In this document: piece after piece, positions 39,253 through 49,290 of the stretch | Numbering within the stretch: position 1 is the first letter of the stretch | How the letters are laid out: each line of letters opens with the position of its first letter | NCBI RefSeq assembly: GCF_023078275.1 | Contig: NC_062983.1 | Coordinates: forward strand, 3,341,001-3,405,000 | Length of the DNA: 64,000 nucleotides | From: Leguminivora glycinivorella | Taxonomy: Eukaryota > Arthropoda > Insecta > Lepidoptera > Tortricidae | Direction: 5' to 3' | Position numbers and translations under genes: made by a program | Notes under the pieces: model-generated | Told to the model about the DNA's origin: nothing | The model's database searches: none | Seen by the model: only the letters and a program-made list of their open reading frames with translations

Positions 39253-40335
39253 GTACCTACCCTGATTACCATAATGTTTTTTTAAATTACCTACATCTCG
39301 CCGCAGTATAATAAGACTACGAAAGCGTTTCCCTGCTAGAATTAAAGATTGAATGCGTAACCTACTGACTATTCAGACAGCGGCGAATACTAAAAAAATA
39401 ACTTTGAATTTGTTGCCAAAGTATTAGATAGTTTTTAAGCAAATATTGTTTCTTTATTACAAAACTGGATATAAAATATTAGTCTTGTTCTTTTTTGTTG
39501 CTAAGATAGCTTAGATAAATAATACACTGCATTAAACTGATGTAGAGCTATTCTATGCCATATTAAGTACGTTTTGATACATTTTTCCAGTTTTTAATTG
39601 TAAACTTAGAACAAAATTTGTACCATTTCGGTTACAATTACGCCCCGACTTTGTATAAAAATCATCTAAGACTGTCATTTACGACCCTATCAAATCATGG
39701 GTGTAAAGGACGTTATAACATTTTGACGTGTCCTTTACAACCATCTATCTTCTAAATCGTTTAGTTTATCACTACGGTTGCTACACTAGGTTAAAGATAC
39801 TCGTAATATGCATATTTTTCTTATACACGTCACAAATATAGGTCAAAAAACAAAAAAGTGGGTTTATCTTTCTCTTGGAAACCTGCATTACATGTCCTTT
39901 ACGACAATTGAACCCAAAGATATCGATTACAGTTGCGGATAAAATATTTTTAGTGCTGGTCGTAAAGGACGAAGAACAAAAAAACTTGTCCTTTACGCCT
40001 AACTTTATCACACTAATATAGAAAGTGATCCTTAGAAAGTAAGGGCTTATAGGGCAACAATATATAACAAGGTGACTTACGACTATATTTTTATTTGTAG
40101 ATTTCCTTTACGACACAAATAATAATTTATAATTAATGACTTGATATTTACGCCCCTTCAGAAAAGCTATTTTTGCAAGTCCATAGTAGAAAATCTTGGT
40201 CGTAAAGGCAACTTTTTAAGAGATATCGAAATTTTAACTACACAGATCGATAGCGCTTGAAATTCTGAACAAAACTGTATATATAACTCATTTTCGCCAA
40301 AATGTCCTTTACGCCAATTGAACCCAGAGGTATCG

Positions 40336-40391
40336 ATATTTACAGATGATTTAAGCTAAGCGGCTTGTACATATTTACAGATGATTTAAGC
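40336..40391. repeat. Direct repeat of 21 bp, 35 bp apart
   Basis: ATATTTACAGATGATTTAAGC occurs at 40336-40356 and 40371-40391, straddling the right end of the giant foldback and of the 18 bp duplication. Confidence 0.8.
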
Positions 40392-40395
40392 AGCG

Positions 40396-40796
40396 TCTGT
40401 GATCGAGCGGCAGCGCCTCTTGTACCCGATTCGTGATCGGCATGATCTATCACATCTGTTACAAATAAAACTAAAATGAGGGTCCGCACGAGTGCGATTC
40501 TCACTGTGCCTTAAAGCCCATTTTCGGGCTAAGTTTTGAAACCAGGACCATAGGTTTCACGACCTCTTAGAAAGCTGTCCTTCTACTCGACGCGGTTTGC
40601 TGCTAGGAGTTAAGTGTGAACTGTGAACCACTTTTCATTAATTTACGTGGTCTAATTTTAGTGGCTTTTAGTCGAAACTTCGTCAGTTAAATATTTGAGT
40701 ACCGAACTCAAGATGGCGTATAATTTCCAAGAAGGACGAAGGTTTTATGACCATTAGGCTATTAAGCTTATTATAGTCTTAAATTCCTTTGAAATG
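40396..40796. other. No gene recognised
   Basis: Unassigned non-coding DNA. Confidence 0.45.
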
Positions 40797-41017
40797 TTTT
40801 TATATTAAAGGAAAAAATGGAAAAATTTACGCTTCCGGCGGGACTTGAACCCGCATCATTTGCAATCCGTGCAAGGCTCTTAACCAATTGAGCTACGGAA
40901 GCCACGCCGGACATCGCAAATCTTTCCATGCCTTTCCTTATGTACACACGTCTTGGGGTGTCGTCGGTGTGGATTTTTCCATTTTTTTTTTTTCCATTTT
41001 TTCCTTTAATATAAAAA
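40797..41017. mobile_element. Inverted-repeat element enclosing a tRNA-like unit
   Basis: TATTAAAGGAAAAAATGG with its flanks (40797-40825) is repeated as a perfect complement at 40989-41017, 29 bp each. The 221 bp unit carries a tRNA-like sequence plus about 85 bp. No target duplication is clear. Confidence 0.8.
40831..40902 (-). pseudogene. tRNA-like sequence with defective anticodon arm
   Basis: The 72 nt minus-strand unit has a perfect 7 bp acceptor stem (GCTTCCG/CGGAAGC), a D arm GCTC...GAGC with A-box sequence TAGCTCAATTGG, and a perfect T arm GCGGG-TTCAAGT-CCCGC (B-box). The anticodon region is two bases too short. TTGCA/TGCAA pairs around a 5-base loop CGGAT, and no normal 7-base loop with U33 can be drawn. 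It is therefore a tRNA-derived relic with polymerase III promoter boxes, not a decoding tRNA. No genuine CCA or terminator is evident. Confidence 0.75.
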
Positions 41018-41548
41018 TGTTTAGAATCGTTAGCAGACGTTTCTGCTTGTTAAAAATAAATCCTTTGAAATGGCTATTTATCAAGACCTCTTAGGTTTTG
41101 TGGGTTATTTTCCTCCGGGACACAAAAGCAGCGAAATGTGGGCAAACGTTAATGGATACACATCATTCCCTTAGGACCGGCTGGATTGAAGTACTCAGCG
41201 ATATTGAACAAAAACTGGGGTCAGTTGGGTGGAAAAAGTCTTGGGCAGTCGGGTAATTGTTTAGGTGGTTACGGGTACGTAATTTAGACGTTTTTCATAA
41301 CCTCGTGTTTGTGTGAGTTTTTTTTTTAAAACAAAATAAAAAATTACTACCCCACTTACTTATTTATTATAATTTGCATTCATAGGCCGAGAGGTAGATT
41401 TTTTTCGAAAAAAACTAAAAACTCGCATAACTCAAAAACTACTGATATTCGATCACCAGTTGACTGGGCCAAAAACATTGCAAATAACCTATAGAATAAC
41501 CTCTTTGTAGGAATAGATCGAATTACCAGTCACCCTGTATATAAATAT
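41018..41548. other. No gene recognised
   Basis: Unassigned; 41390-41530 is A-rich and ends in CAGTCACCCTGTATATA, a style frequent in insect repeats. Confidence 0.4.
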
Positions 41549-41950
41549 AATACGTCGGTGGCAAACAAGCATACGGTTCGCCTGATGGAAAGCGGTCACC
41601 GTAACCTATGCACGCCTGCAACTCAAGGAGTGTCACATGCGCGTTGCCAACCCTTTAGAAACTTGTACACTGCTTTTTGCTACGTTAAGTACACAGCCAA
41701 AAGGAGTGTACAAGCTCTAAGGAGGGTTCAGGATGCCGACGACTCAAAGGACAATAGACGGAACAAATTAGGTCCTTCCAACCTCACCCTCGTTGAGCTC
41801 TGGCAGCCTTCCTCACCGGCAGTAACACAACACTTATATGAGTAGGTATTAGCTGCGGTTTTCTGTAAGGCGGAAGTACTTCCCCAGTTGGGCTCTGCTC
41901 TAGATTCGAGCGAGATGATATCTACTGTGCCCTACCACACAAAGCGGAAT
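41549..41950 (-). mobile_element. Retroelement 3' end (GCAAACAAG family), long copy
   Basis: The plus strand reads TACGTCGGTGGCAAACAAGC, AAGCGGTCACCGTAACC, GAGTGTACAAGCTCTAAGG, GCCGACGACTCAAAGGACAA, CCTCGTTGAGCTCTGGCAGC and AAGCGGAATATCATTAGC. It is collinear with 49882-50345. Read as minus-strand 3' UTR; no coding part is recognised. Confidence 0.7.
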
Positions 41951-42444
41951 ATCATTAGCTATGCCAAAGAGGATCGAGTATTATAGAGAGTTACTGTCAA
42001 AGTAAAATGTGTAATCACAGTGCATAGACTGCCATCTCTCGACACAAACTTAAAACTTTTGATCCTCAGTTTTGACAATTTGGCCCATATTGTTAGCTTG
42101 ATAGGTGTTAAAATGAAAAATATTAATATTAGCGCCTTCTAGCCGAGCGTTCCCAAAAGGTGTAACGTCATCTAGGCCACCGTACCTTTTTCTCTAGGGC
42201 TTTGATGCATTTTTTTCTTAGACTTTATCCGTCTATACGGAGTTACATAATATTATGTCTTTGGCTATGCCCTTCCTCCTACCGAAAATGAGTAATTGTA
42301 ATATTAACGCCAGTCCAGATATTATTGATCCATGCCCCTAATCCCTCAGATCTTAATACCCGCACTAATGAAGCAAACCGTTAATCCAGTAATGTCATTA
42401 CATTTCCGACTGATTACTGTACTAATTTCACGGAAAACGGACCA
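41951..42444. other. No gene recognised
   Basis: Unassigned non-coding DNA. Confidence 0.45.
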
Positions 42445-42570
42445 GTGTAGCCGAAGGCTCAAACGCTCACGATAATATCTCTTTCGTAGCTATCTATCTC
42501 TATCGCTCTTGCGTATTGGCGCGACAGAGCCAGACTGCATTTCGCGTCGCCATTCGGCTACGCCCCCTGA
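42445..42570 (-). mobile_element. MITE (CGACAGAGCCAGACTGC family)
   Basis: AAACGCTCACGATAATATC, CTCTATCGCTCTTGCG, GGCGCGACAGAGCCAGACTG and GTCGCCATTCGGCTACG run opposite to the copy at 44522-44668. Confidence 0.75.
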
Positions 42571-42610
42571 ACCTATTTACCACGAGTTTACGACGTTTTA
42601 TGATCCGTTA

Positions 42611-42647
42611 GTGTGTTTTCACACTATCCGATCCCATATCGGATGAA
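42611..42647. mobile_element. PIF/Harbinger-like MITE, half copy
   Basis: After TTA (42608-42610) the sequence GTGTGTTTTCACACTATCCG and ATCCCATATCGGATG matches one half of the MITEs at 96 and 6437. The second arm is missing. Confidence 0.6.
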
Positions 42648-42654
42648 GGAATGC

Positions 42655-43438
42655 TCCTGAAGCTATTTCATTAATTTTGTCTTAAACTCTAAATCATGCA
42701 ATAATTTAATACAGTTAGGAAGCTTATTATAAATTTCAATGCTTTTATAACATACGTTCCGCTTATAGATATCAGCACGGCAACGAGGCTGATGGAGGTT
42801 TTGATATTAGGTTCTTAAGAGGATACGGTAGCGAAAATGCTGAAATGGAAAGGAGCCCCCCCTTTCAACTTGGGAATTTTAGGTAAATATACAAGTGTTA
42901 TTTTATTAACTAGATTTATCGAAAAAAATTGTCCATTAAGAACAACTCAGTCAAAAATATTTAAAAAAAAATCTTTAAAATCGAGGTTCCGCTCTCGACT
43001 CTTTCCTCCTTCAAAACTTAATCAATCGGAACGAAATTTGAAATCTGAATAACAATGAAATAATCTATGTCGGACCGTTTAGCTTTTTTGGTTAATTGTT
43101 ACCAATCTTGAGTATCAAACCTTTTTTTGCGCCACAATGAAAAAGGCCGTTTTTGGAAATGTTTGATTGGCTCTAGAGTCTTTAAAAAGCAGAATTAAAA
43201 AAAATCAAAACGGTCCAACACAGATAAAAATAATAACAATCTGTGTTGATAAAATCATTGCTCTATCTTCAAAAACCAGGGAGGAAATAGTCGAGAGCGT
43301 TTGCATGGAGAATTGACCCCTACCGTATCGTCTTAAGTTCCCTCTGAAAACGTCTGACCGTAATTTAAAATACTCCATGTGAGATTTGACAAACAAGCAA
43401 ACTTTCTTGATGTACAGTCGACTGTACCTTACATGTGT
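42655..43438 (-). pseudogene. LINE C-terminal coding fragment split by a MITE
   Basis: The minus strand at 43337-43438 reads KKVCLFVKSHMEYFKLRSD. After the inserted MITE the same frame continues at 42655-42814 with DIYKRNVCYKSIEIYNKLP and FKTKLMK, the usual C-terminus of Jockey-like LINE proteins. There is one in-frame stop just after the junction. The upstream part of the protein is absent. Confidence 0.75.
42819..43332. mobile_element. 514 bp MITE with TTAA target site, copy 1
   Basis: The ends GAGGATACGGTAG and CTACCGTATCGTC are inverted. TTAA flanks at 42815-42818 and 43333-43336. TTAA duplication is specific to piggyBac and Kolobok superfamilies. The interior includes CGGACCGTTTAGC and GGTCCAACACAG, AT-rich and non-coding. 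It interrupts a LINE frame. Confidence 0.85.
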
Positions 43439-43449
43439 GCTAGTGGCAG

Positions 43450-44020
43450 CATGTAACAAAAATAGTCTCGACCCATATGGACGAATCCGGGCTTGTGTCG
43501 GAGTCTTCCTGGACCTAGCAAAGGCATTCGACAGTGTCTGTTCCGGTATTATTAAGAAAGCTAGAAGCGCACGGGTTCCGAGGAAATACTCTGAAATGGT
43601 TCGAAAGCTAACTGACTGAAAGAAATCAATGTGTAAAGATAGGTGAGCATGTGAGTGACCTGAGACCAGTGTCTTTTGGTGTGCCCCAAGGAAGTATCCT
43701 GGGTCCTACGCTATTTCTGGTGTACATGAACGACATCTCACTCATACCATTACAAAATGCGGAGATATTATGTTACGCCGACGACACGGCTTTAATTTTT
43801 CACGGGAGTTCATGGAAGGACGTCTATGTTCAAGTCGAGCGAGGTATGACGTTAGTGGCAGGGTGGTTGAAGCAGAACTTGTTAACGCTGAACACATCAA
43901 AGCATGATAAATCTCTCTTATGTAGATACGGAAAATCTAACGAAGATTACGTCATAATCAGACCCAACTTTCAGACACTGAAATACATCTACATACCTGC
44001 ACACACACAGAGACACGCAC

Positions 44021-44060
<40 letters not shown>

Positions 44061-44362
44061 GCGCGCGCTTGTGCATGTTGTTATTTCATTGTATAAATAC
44101 TATTTAGGATTTCGTTTGCATGTTACTTACCTACCTATGTACTTGGATCGTAAGCCATAACTTAAGCCTATTCTCTTTATTTAAAATCCCAAGTAACTAA
44201 ATGTAATTTTTTTTAAATAGTTTCCTAGATTAATGATGTTACTAAATGCCGCAAATATTTCTGTTAATCTTACATTCTCCTCCACGATACAGGCTACGCC
44301 TAGTGTGGAGGTCAGTATAATGTACACTAAATTTATATTGCCAAATAAACAATTTTGATTTT
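43450..44362 (+). pseudogene. Broken LINE with reverse transcriptase core and 3' UTR
   Basis: VFLDLAKAFDSV at about 43500-43535 and, in another frame, FGVPQGSILGPTLFLVYMND and LCYADDTALIF (catalytic Asp pair near 43780) show the palm of a CR1/Jockey-like reverse transcriptase. A frameshift lies near 43562 and a TAA stop near 43607. The frame dies near 43980, where a (CA)n tract begins. The 3' end has TAGTGTGGAGGTCAGTATAA and GCCAAATAAACAATTTTG. Thumb and C-terminus are missing. Confidence 0.75.
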
Positions 44363-44521
44363 TTTTTTGATGTTAAATTTCTTGAAAAGAGGTCTGCATT
44401 TTTCTCTTATCCAAGCGTTTGCAACAGCTCGCGCACACTTTTACCATAAAATTAATTTCCTTTTAAAACGAGTGCAGTAAAAACTCTACATCACTATGTC
44501 ACAAGTTAGAGCACAAACACC

Positions 44522-44668
44522 AAATCAGCCGGCGTTGCCGAATGGCATTTGTCGACGCCAGGGTGCCGCCAGAAATGCAGTCTGGCTCAGTCGCGCCAAT
44601 GCGCAAGAGCGATAGATATAGCTACGAAACAAATATTATCGTGAGCGTTTATGCATTTGGCTACGTAA
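44522..44668 (+). mobile_element. MITE (CGACAGAGCCAGACTGC family), good copy
   Basis: GCCGGCGTTGCCGAATGGC, TTGTCGACGCCAGGGTGCC, CAGAAATGCAGTCTGG, GCGCAAGAGCGATAGATATA and ATTATCGTGAGCGTTTATGC. It is the most complete of six or seven members here. Some members differ at the tRNA-like looking left end. Confidence 0.75.
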
Positions 44669-44815
44669 ACGGCACTGAGTTGTTTTCGTGCAATTTCATC
44701 CAACTAAGTGCTCAGGAGCGAAAATAGGGTTGCCAAAATACTAGCCAAATTTGAGGTCGTTGCCTGTCAATTTTGTGATGTCTTTATAATTGCTTATTAC
44801 GGTAGCGTAGGTGCG

Positions 44816-44874
44816 TAGTCTATTTTTGTGAGTTACGCCTACGCGCCTAAGGCGTAACTGACAAAAATAGACTT
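44816..44874. repeat. Short palindrome
   Basis: GTCTATTTTTGTGAGTTACGCC and GGCGTAACTGACAAAAATAGAC face each other across about 13 bp; likely a tiny MITE or solo hairpin. Confidence 0.75.
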
Positions 44875-45097
44875 TTTGAGTGCAAAAACAAATTTGAATG
44901 AGCGAAATTGTGGCCGAATAACCATGTTTAAAAATATTTTAAGCGGGTATTAAGTCGATATAACGCTCGACATGTCTCGCTCCGTTTCCGAGGAGCTTTT
45001 TCAAGAGTAGCGACCCCGCCTCTACATGTAGAGAGCGTGGCGCATACTGCGGGCGCTAGTCCTGCGCGAACGGCTACCATGTTTTCCGGCTTCCGGT

Positions 45098-45260
45098 TTC
45101 CGGTTAGTCCAGTTTCCTCACGATGTTTTCCTTCACCGAAAAGCGACTGGCAAATATCAAATGACATTTCCCACATATGTTCCGAAAAACTCATTGGTAC
45201 GAGCCGGGGTTAGAACCCGCGACCTCCAGATCGAAAGTCGCACGCTCTTACCGCTATGGA
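45098..45260 (-). mobile_element. SINE-2, 5' part with tRNA head
   Basis: The minus strand has the B-box GGTCGCGGGTTCTAACCCC, GAGTTTTTCGGAACATATG and GGTGAAGGAAAACATCGTG. The 3' half is absent. The 5' end near GCGGTAAGAGCGTGCGACTT keeps part of the A-box half. Confidence 0.8.
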
Positions 45261-45285
45261 ATAATAATAAAAAAATTAATACTAC

Positions 45286-45458
45286 GTCGGTGGCAAACAA
45301 GTATACGGCCCGCCTGATGTAAAGCGGTCACCGTAACCTATGGACGCCTGCAACTCAAACAGTGTCACATGCGCGTTGCCACCCCATTAGAAACTTGTAC
45401 ATTCCCTTTTGCTGTGTTAAGTACACAGTAAAAAGGAGTGTACAAGTTCTAAGGAATA
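45286..45458 (-). mobile_element. Retroelement 3' end (GCAAACAAG family), short copy
   Basis: ACTACGTCGGTGGCAAACAAG through AGGAGTGTACAAGTTCTAAGG is nearly identical to the start of 49882-50345. An AATAATAATAA-like tail lies at its left (minus-strand 3') edge. Confidence 0.78.
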
Positions 45459-45529
45459 ACCATGTATAAAATAAAATTGTCAGTCTCGCTTGTCGCATAT
45501 TATTGAAGCTACACACAGTTGTAGATGGA

Positions 45530-45885
45530 CGCTCTATATTTCCTCCTCCCTGGTTTTTGAAGATAGAGCAATGTTTTTTTTGTCTTGACACAGATTCTTA
45601 TTATTTTTATCTTTGTCGGACCGTTTTAAACTTTTTCGCCCGTCCGCGCAAAAAAAGGTGTGGTATTCAAAATTGGTAACAATTAGCCAAAAAAACTAAA
45701 CGATCCGACACAAATTATTACATTGTTATTCAGATTCTCAAATTTCGTTACGATTGATTAAATTTTAAAGGAAGAAACAGTCGAGAGCGTAACCTCGATG
45801 TAAAAAAAATTCGCAGTATCTTTTAACTGAGTTGTTCTGAGTGGACATTCTTTTTTTTTATAAATCTAGTTAATAATCCTAGTAT
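45530..45885 (-). mobile_element. TTAA-type MITE, internal fragment
   Basis: It runs opposite to 42819-43332 with matches such as GAAGATAGAGCAATG, TTTGTCGGACCGTTTT, GGTAACAATTAGCC and AACAGTCGAGAGCG. Both termini are missing. Confidence 0.65.
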
Positions 45886-46187
45886 ATTTAACCGAAGAGT
45901 ATTAATTTTATTTTTTTGGCAGACTGTACATTTCGTGGAATTGTGTGTCCTTTCATTAGCATTGGCTGCTAACAACAATATTTAGTTTCTTTGTTCTTTC
46001 CATTAAACAACCTTGCTCCTAAATTCCTATGAGTAAAGTCTAAATCAGCTAAAAAAGTTATGTAAACAAATGAGCTTTTCTTTCAATTAAGAATATACGA
46101 TTTGTTTAGGAATATGATATCTCGTAGCTTCCAGATCGGATTTAATTAACAGAAGAGAAAAACAATGGTAGGTATAATATTGTTTTT

Positions 46188-46714
46188 CTACTCGTCGTCT
46201 GTAATCTGTCAATTAGGACACCACAGACTAAACTATAAGTGCTAAGTTTTCAGTGTTGGATACTCTATGGCAGTTCCAACTTAACTATAATATCTCATTA
46301 TAGTTGACTTTAGTTAACTGTAATAATTTCAAAAATAGAACTTCATACAATTTCTATACTAATTTGCGATAGGTACCTGGCCAATTTTTCTGCATATGAA
46401 ACACATTTTTTTTTTATCTGTCGCGTTATCGACCAATCAGAGACGACTATTACAAACAATTGGTTGCTAGGTAGGTAATTCGATGTTGACACAACGGTGA
46501 ACGAAGCTATTGACATTAATTTTAACTTGAATGATGATATTTCCGTCCATTGATGATGAAGATATGACTCGTAGAAAAAGTATTGTATACAATAGTGATA
46601 TAATTAAGCTTTTCACTCTCGTACCGTACTATTAGGCCACGAAGCTTGCTGAGTAACATGGTACTCGACTGAAAAGCTGTGTATTAATATCACGATTGTA
46701 TAAAATACTATTTC
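46188..46714. repeat. About 530 bp repeat with palindromic terminus, copy 3
   Basis: Collinear with 26829-27362, from TTTTTCTACTCGTCGTCTG to ACGATTGTATAAAATACTA. Confidence 0.75.
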
Positions 46715-47671
46715 ATATTTAAGGTGAATTTTGGTTGCCAAGTGTGTTGTCCTTATTTTATGATAATTTAATGTCAAAAATAGCTCAACTGAGAAGTGCT
46801 GCAAAATATTTGGAAAATTCCTTCATGTTCTTTTCTGTCAAAAGTGATGTTATATTTTGCTGCCTTACACTTATGCTTCGTGAGAAATAAGTTATTAAAA
46901 GTGGTTAAATGAATATCCTGAGGAAACGTGGAAATGCGCCAAGACCGCGGTCCTAGCTTCCTGCTTTTAGAATGCCAAGCAGCGTAGAAGAAGAGAGCTG
47001 AAGAGCGTAGATAATCTGTTCCCTGAGTCCCTACCATGTGTTTTCGACGTTTTAGAAAACAGTACTATATAGACTAAACGTCATGAAAAATGCCTAATAT
47101 TGTAAACGGGACTTAATCACGTAAATACAGGGTGTATTTTGATAGCAGATCAGTGGTCTTAGGAGACCTTCATTCGATTTATAATTTATGAAAATTAGCG
47201 TTTACAGATTTTGGCAAAAACACCGACGGAAGGAAAAAAACTGGTGGGAAAATGCGAGTGATATAGTTTGGCTTTCAAAGCAGAAAAAAATGTATGCCAA
47301 TGTATGTTGGCAAATTAAATATAAAAACACATCAATTTATTTATAAATGTTACGTCTGCGCCGCGTAGTAAAAATACGATCAAAAGAGAATTAATATGAA
47401 TGTTATTATGCGTGGAATATAATTATGGCGTTATTCATAAATGCTGTTTACCAACATCAATATGTTCTTAATCGAGACATTTATATTATAATGTGTCTGT
47501 CAAATCACGTGTGAATACAACACAAAACATTTGAAAGCCAGTTTAGGTGGAGTACATTACTTTGTATTTCTACTCCCGTAAGTTATTCGTCATTTACAGG
47601 GTCGATTCTAGATCTTTAAAAGCCTACATAAAAGATGTCAAGATAAGTCCATTCCCCAAAAACGCGTCTTT
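46715..47671. other. No gene recognised
   Basis: Mostly unassigned. GGGACTTAATCACGTAAATAC near 47107 is a one-arm trace of the foldback at 7487-7770. Confidence 0.45.
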
Positions 47672-48770
47672 AACCGCCGCCGCCCCAAATCTCAAGGAAG
47701 GGGGTTCTCAATTCGTCTGTATTTTTTAACCGCCGCCTCAAATCTCTCAAGGAAGGTGCTTTTCAATTCGTCTGTATGTTTTTTATTTTTTTTAATGTTT
47801 GTTCCACGATATCTCCGTCGTTACTGGACCGATTTTGAATTTTTTTTTTATTTTTATTGAATGTATCTGCATACAGATTGGACCCATTTTTATTAGAACC
47901 CAGTTCTGATGATGGGATCCTGGAGAAATCGAGGGAACTCCTCTAACCGGAAAGGCATACATATGGTGATTATTGTGTTTTATAAGGAACAACATGCATT
48001 TACATACGGAACAGTGACATTTGGTGCAGTGGAACTGCTGATGATGGTCATAACGGAACTCCTCAAATCTGAACGGCACACTTATAGTGAGTTTGGTATT
48101 TTTATAAGAACAGCATGCACTTTAGTCCAGAACAGTGACATTTGGTGCAATGGAACTGCTGATGAAGATCAGAACGGAACTCCTTAAATCTGAACGGCAC
48201 GCTTATAATGACTTTGGTATTTTTATAAGAGCAGCTTGCATTTACGTTCAGAACAGTGACATTTGGTGCAGTGGAACTTCTGATGATGATCAGGACGGAA
48301 GTCCTCAAATCTGAACGGCACGATTATAGTGACTTTGGTATTTTTATAATATCAGCGTGCATTTAAGTTCAGAACATTGAAATTTATTTGTTAGTAGATT
48401 TGTTCTCTTTGTTAAGCATCTTGAGTTTTCAAGTCAACTTTTTTCAAGCTCGATTTCGTATAATCGGATATTGGATTCATGAGAAATTGAGAAAACTCCT
48501 CAAACCTTAACGTATACGTATATTCATGGGTCGGTATCAAAACGACTGGATTCTCAAAACGACCAGAACCACATAAAGACTTGATCGCAAAACGACCACA
48601 TCTGCAAAAAGCCTTTAACTCGTAATGTCTTTATAGTAAAACGACCACAAATGTATTTCCATCAAATAATCAGATTTACATTAAAAAATACCTACACATT
48701 TCTACATAATCCAACATTCGCAAACAAGTACCTTTTACCAGAACCTCAAAAGCGGCGGTTTTTTTTTCTT
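47672..48770 (+). repeat. AACCGCCGCC-type repeat with internal tandem array
   Basis: The left end TTTAACCGCCGCC appears twice (about 47668 and 47726). The right end is CAAAAGCGGCGGTTTTTTTT near 48770. The interior holds TTCCACGATATCTCCGTCG, a tandem array (47938-48380) and a segment with repeated AAAACGACC words. Shorter relatives are 51115-51767, 59255-59445 and 35945-36213. Confidence 0.7.
47938..48380. repeat. 121 bp tandem repeats, about 3.7 units
   Basis: Units begin CTCCTCTAACC, CTCCTCAAATCTG, CTCCTTAAATCTG and GTCCTCAAATCTG at 47938, 48059, 48180 and 48301, an exact 121 bp period. Each contains ACAGTGACATTTGGTGCAGT and CTGATGATGGTCA. Antiparallel open frames here are repeat artefacts. 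Confidence 0.9.
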
Positions 48771-49290
48771 AAAAAATATTTTAAGCGTCGACTCAGGACA
48801 CTTGTATGAGCTTCAATTGTTTGACATGCACGCCGCACGCCCCGCCCCGCTAAACGCCCAATATAAGCGTGCACTCAGGCTCAGGCCTTAGAGATTACAC
48901 CTCGTACGCTGAGGGCCTCTGTTTTCCCTGTGTTTCCATGGCAATATCAAATATCGTGCGTCAATGTGCACAGTCACTAGAAATAATAACGCATTGTAAC
49001 TTACAAAATAAACTTTCTAAGTGAAAATGGTGCTACTAGAGCCCATTGAGTGGCGAGCCAAATAATAATAAGTCATCTATAAGAAAAGCACGAGTACGAG
49101 TATCGTACGATGTTTTTCATTACAGATGGCCCTCCGAAGCTTCGACTTACGGGACGATTTTTGAGTCTCACGCGTTCGAATTCAGAAAATTGTCACTGAA
49201 AATAATAGGCAAGTCACCAGTAGTAGGCAGTAGTTTTCAACCGGTATTTAGTAACAAAATCCCGTATGCGAGATTCATAAATCGCCCTCC
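48771..49290. other. No gene recognised
   Basis: The 98-codon frame at 49046-49342 has no recognisable domain and runs into a palindromic repeat; I do not call it a gene. Confidence 0.4.

Larger units (their letters stand above)
37938..40339. mobile_element. Giant foldback with reiterated GTAAAGGAC
   Basis: The outer inverted repeats (ATATCGATACCTTTGGGTTC at 37938 and its near-complement ending at 40339) are about 44 bp. The left arm 37938-38580 is inverted at about 39310-39925 with a few substitutions and indels, then a further 410 bp precedes the right terminus. GTAAAGGAC or its complement occurs exactly nine times (37965, 38152, 38180, 39703, 39730, 39894, 39962, 39988, 40304). No open frame of note is present. 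Two MITEs sit in the loop. Family unknown to me. Confidence 0.8.

Noticed and set aside
40831..40902. Functional tRNA gene
   Set aside because: Acceptor, D and T arms are good, but the anticodon arm allows only a 5-base loop and the unit lies in an inverted-repeat element.
47792..48308. Antiparallel open frames encoding Cys/His-rich peptides
   Set aside because: They are read through the 121 bp tandem repeats in the mobile repeat and recur in the second copy at 51171-51573; the Cys/His pattern reflects the repeat, not a zinc finger gene.
47938..48380. CRISPR-like array
   Set aside because: The period is 121 bp with whole-unit similarity and no unique spacers; the organism is eukaryotic.
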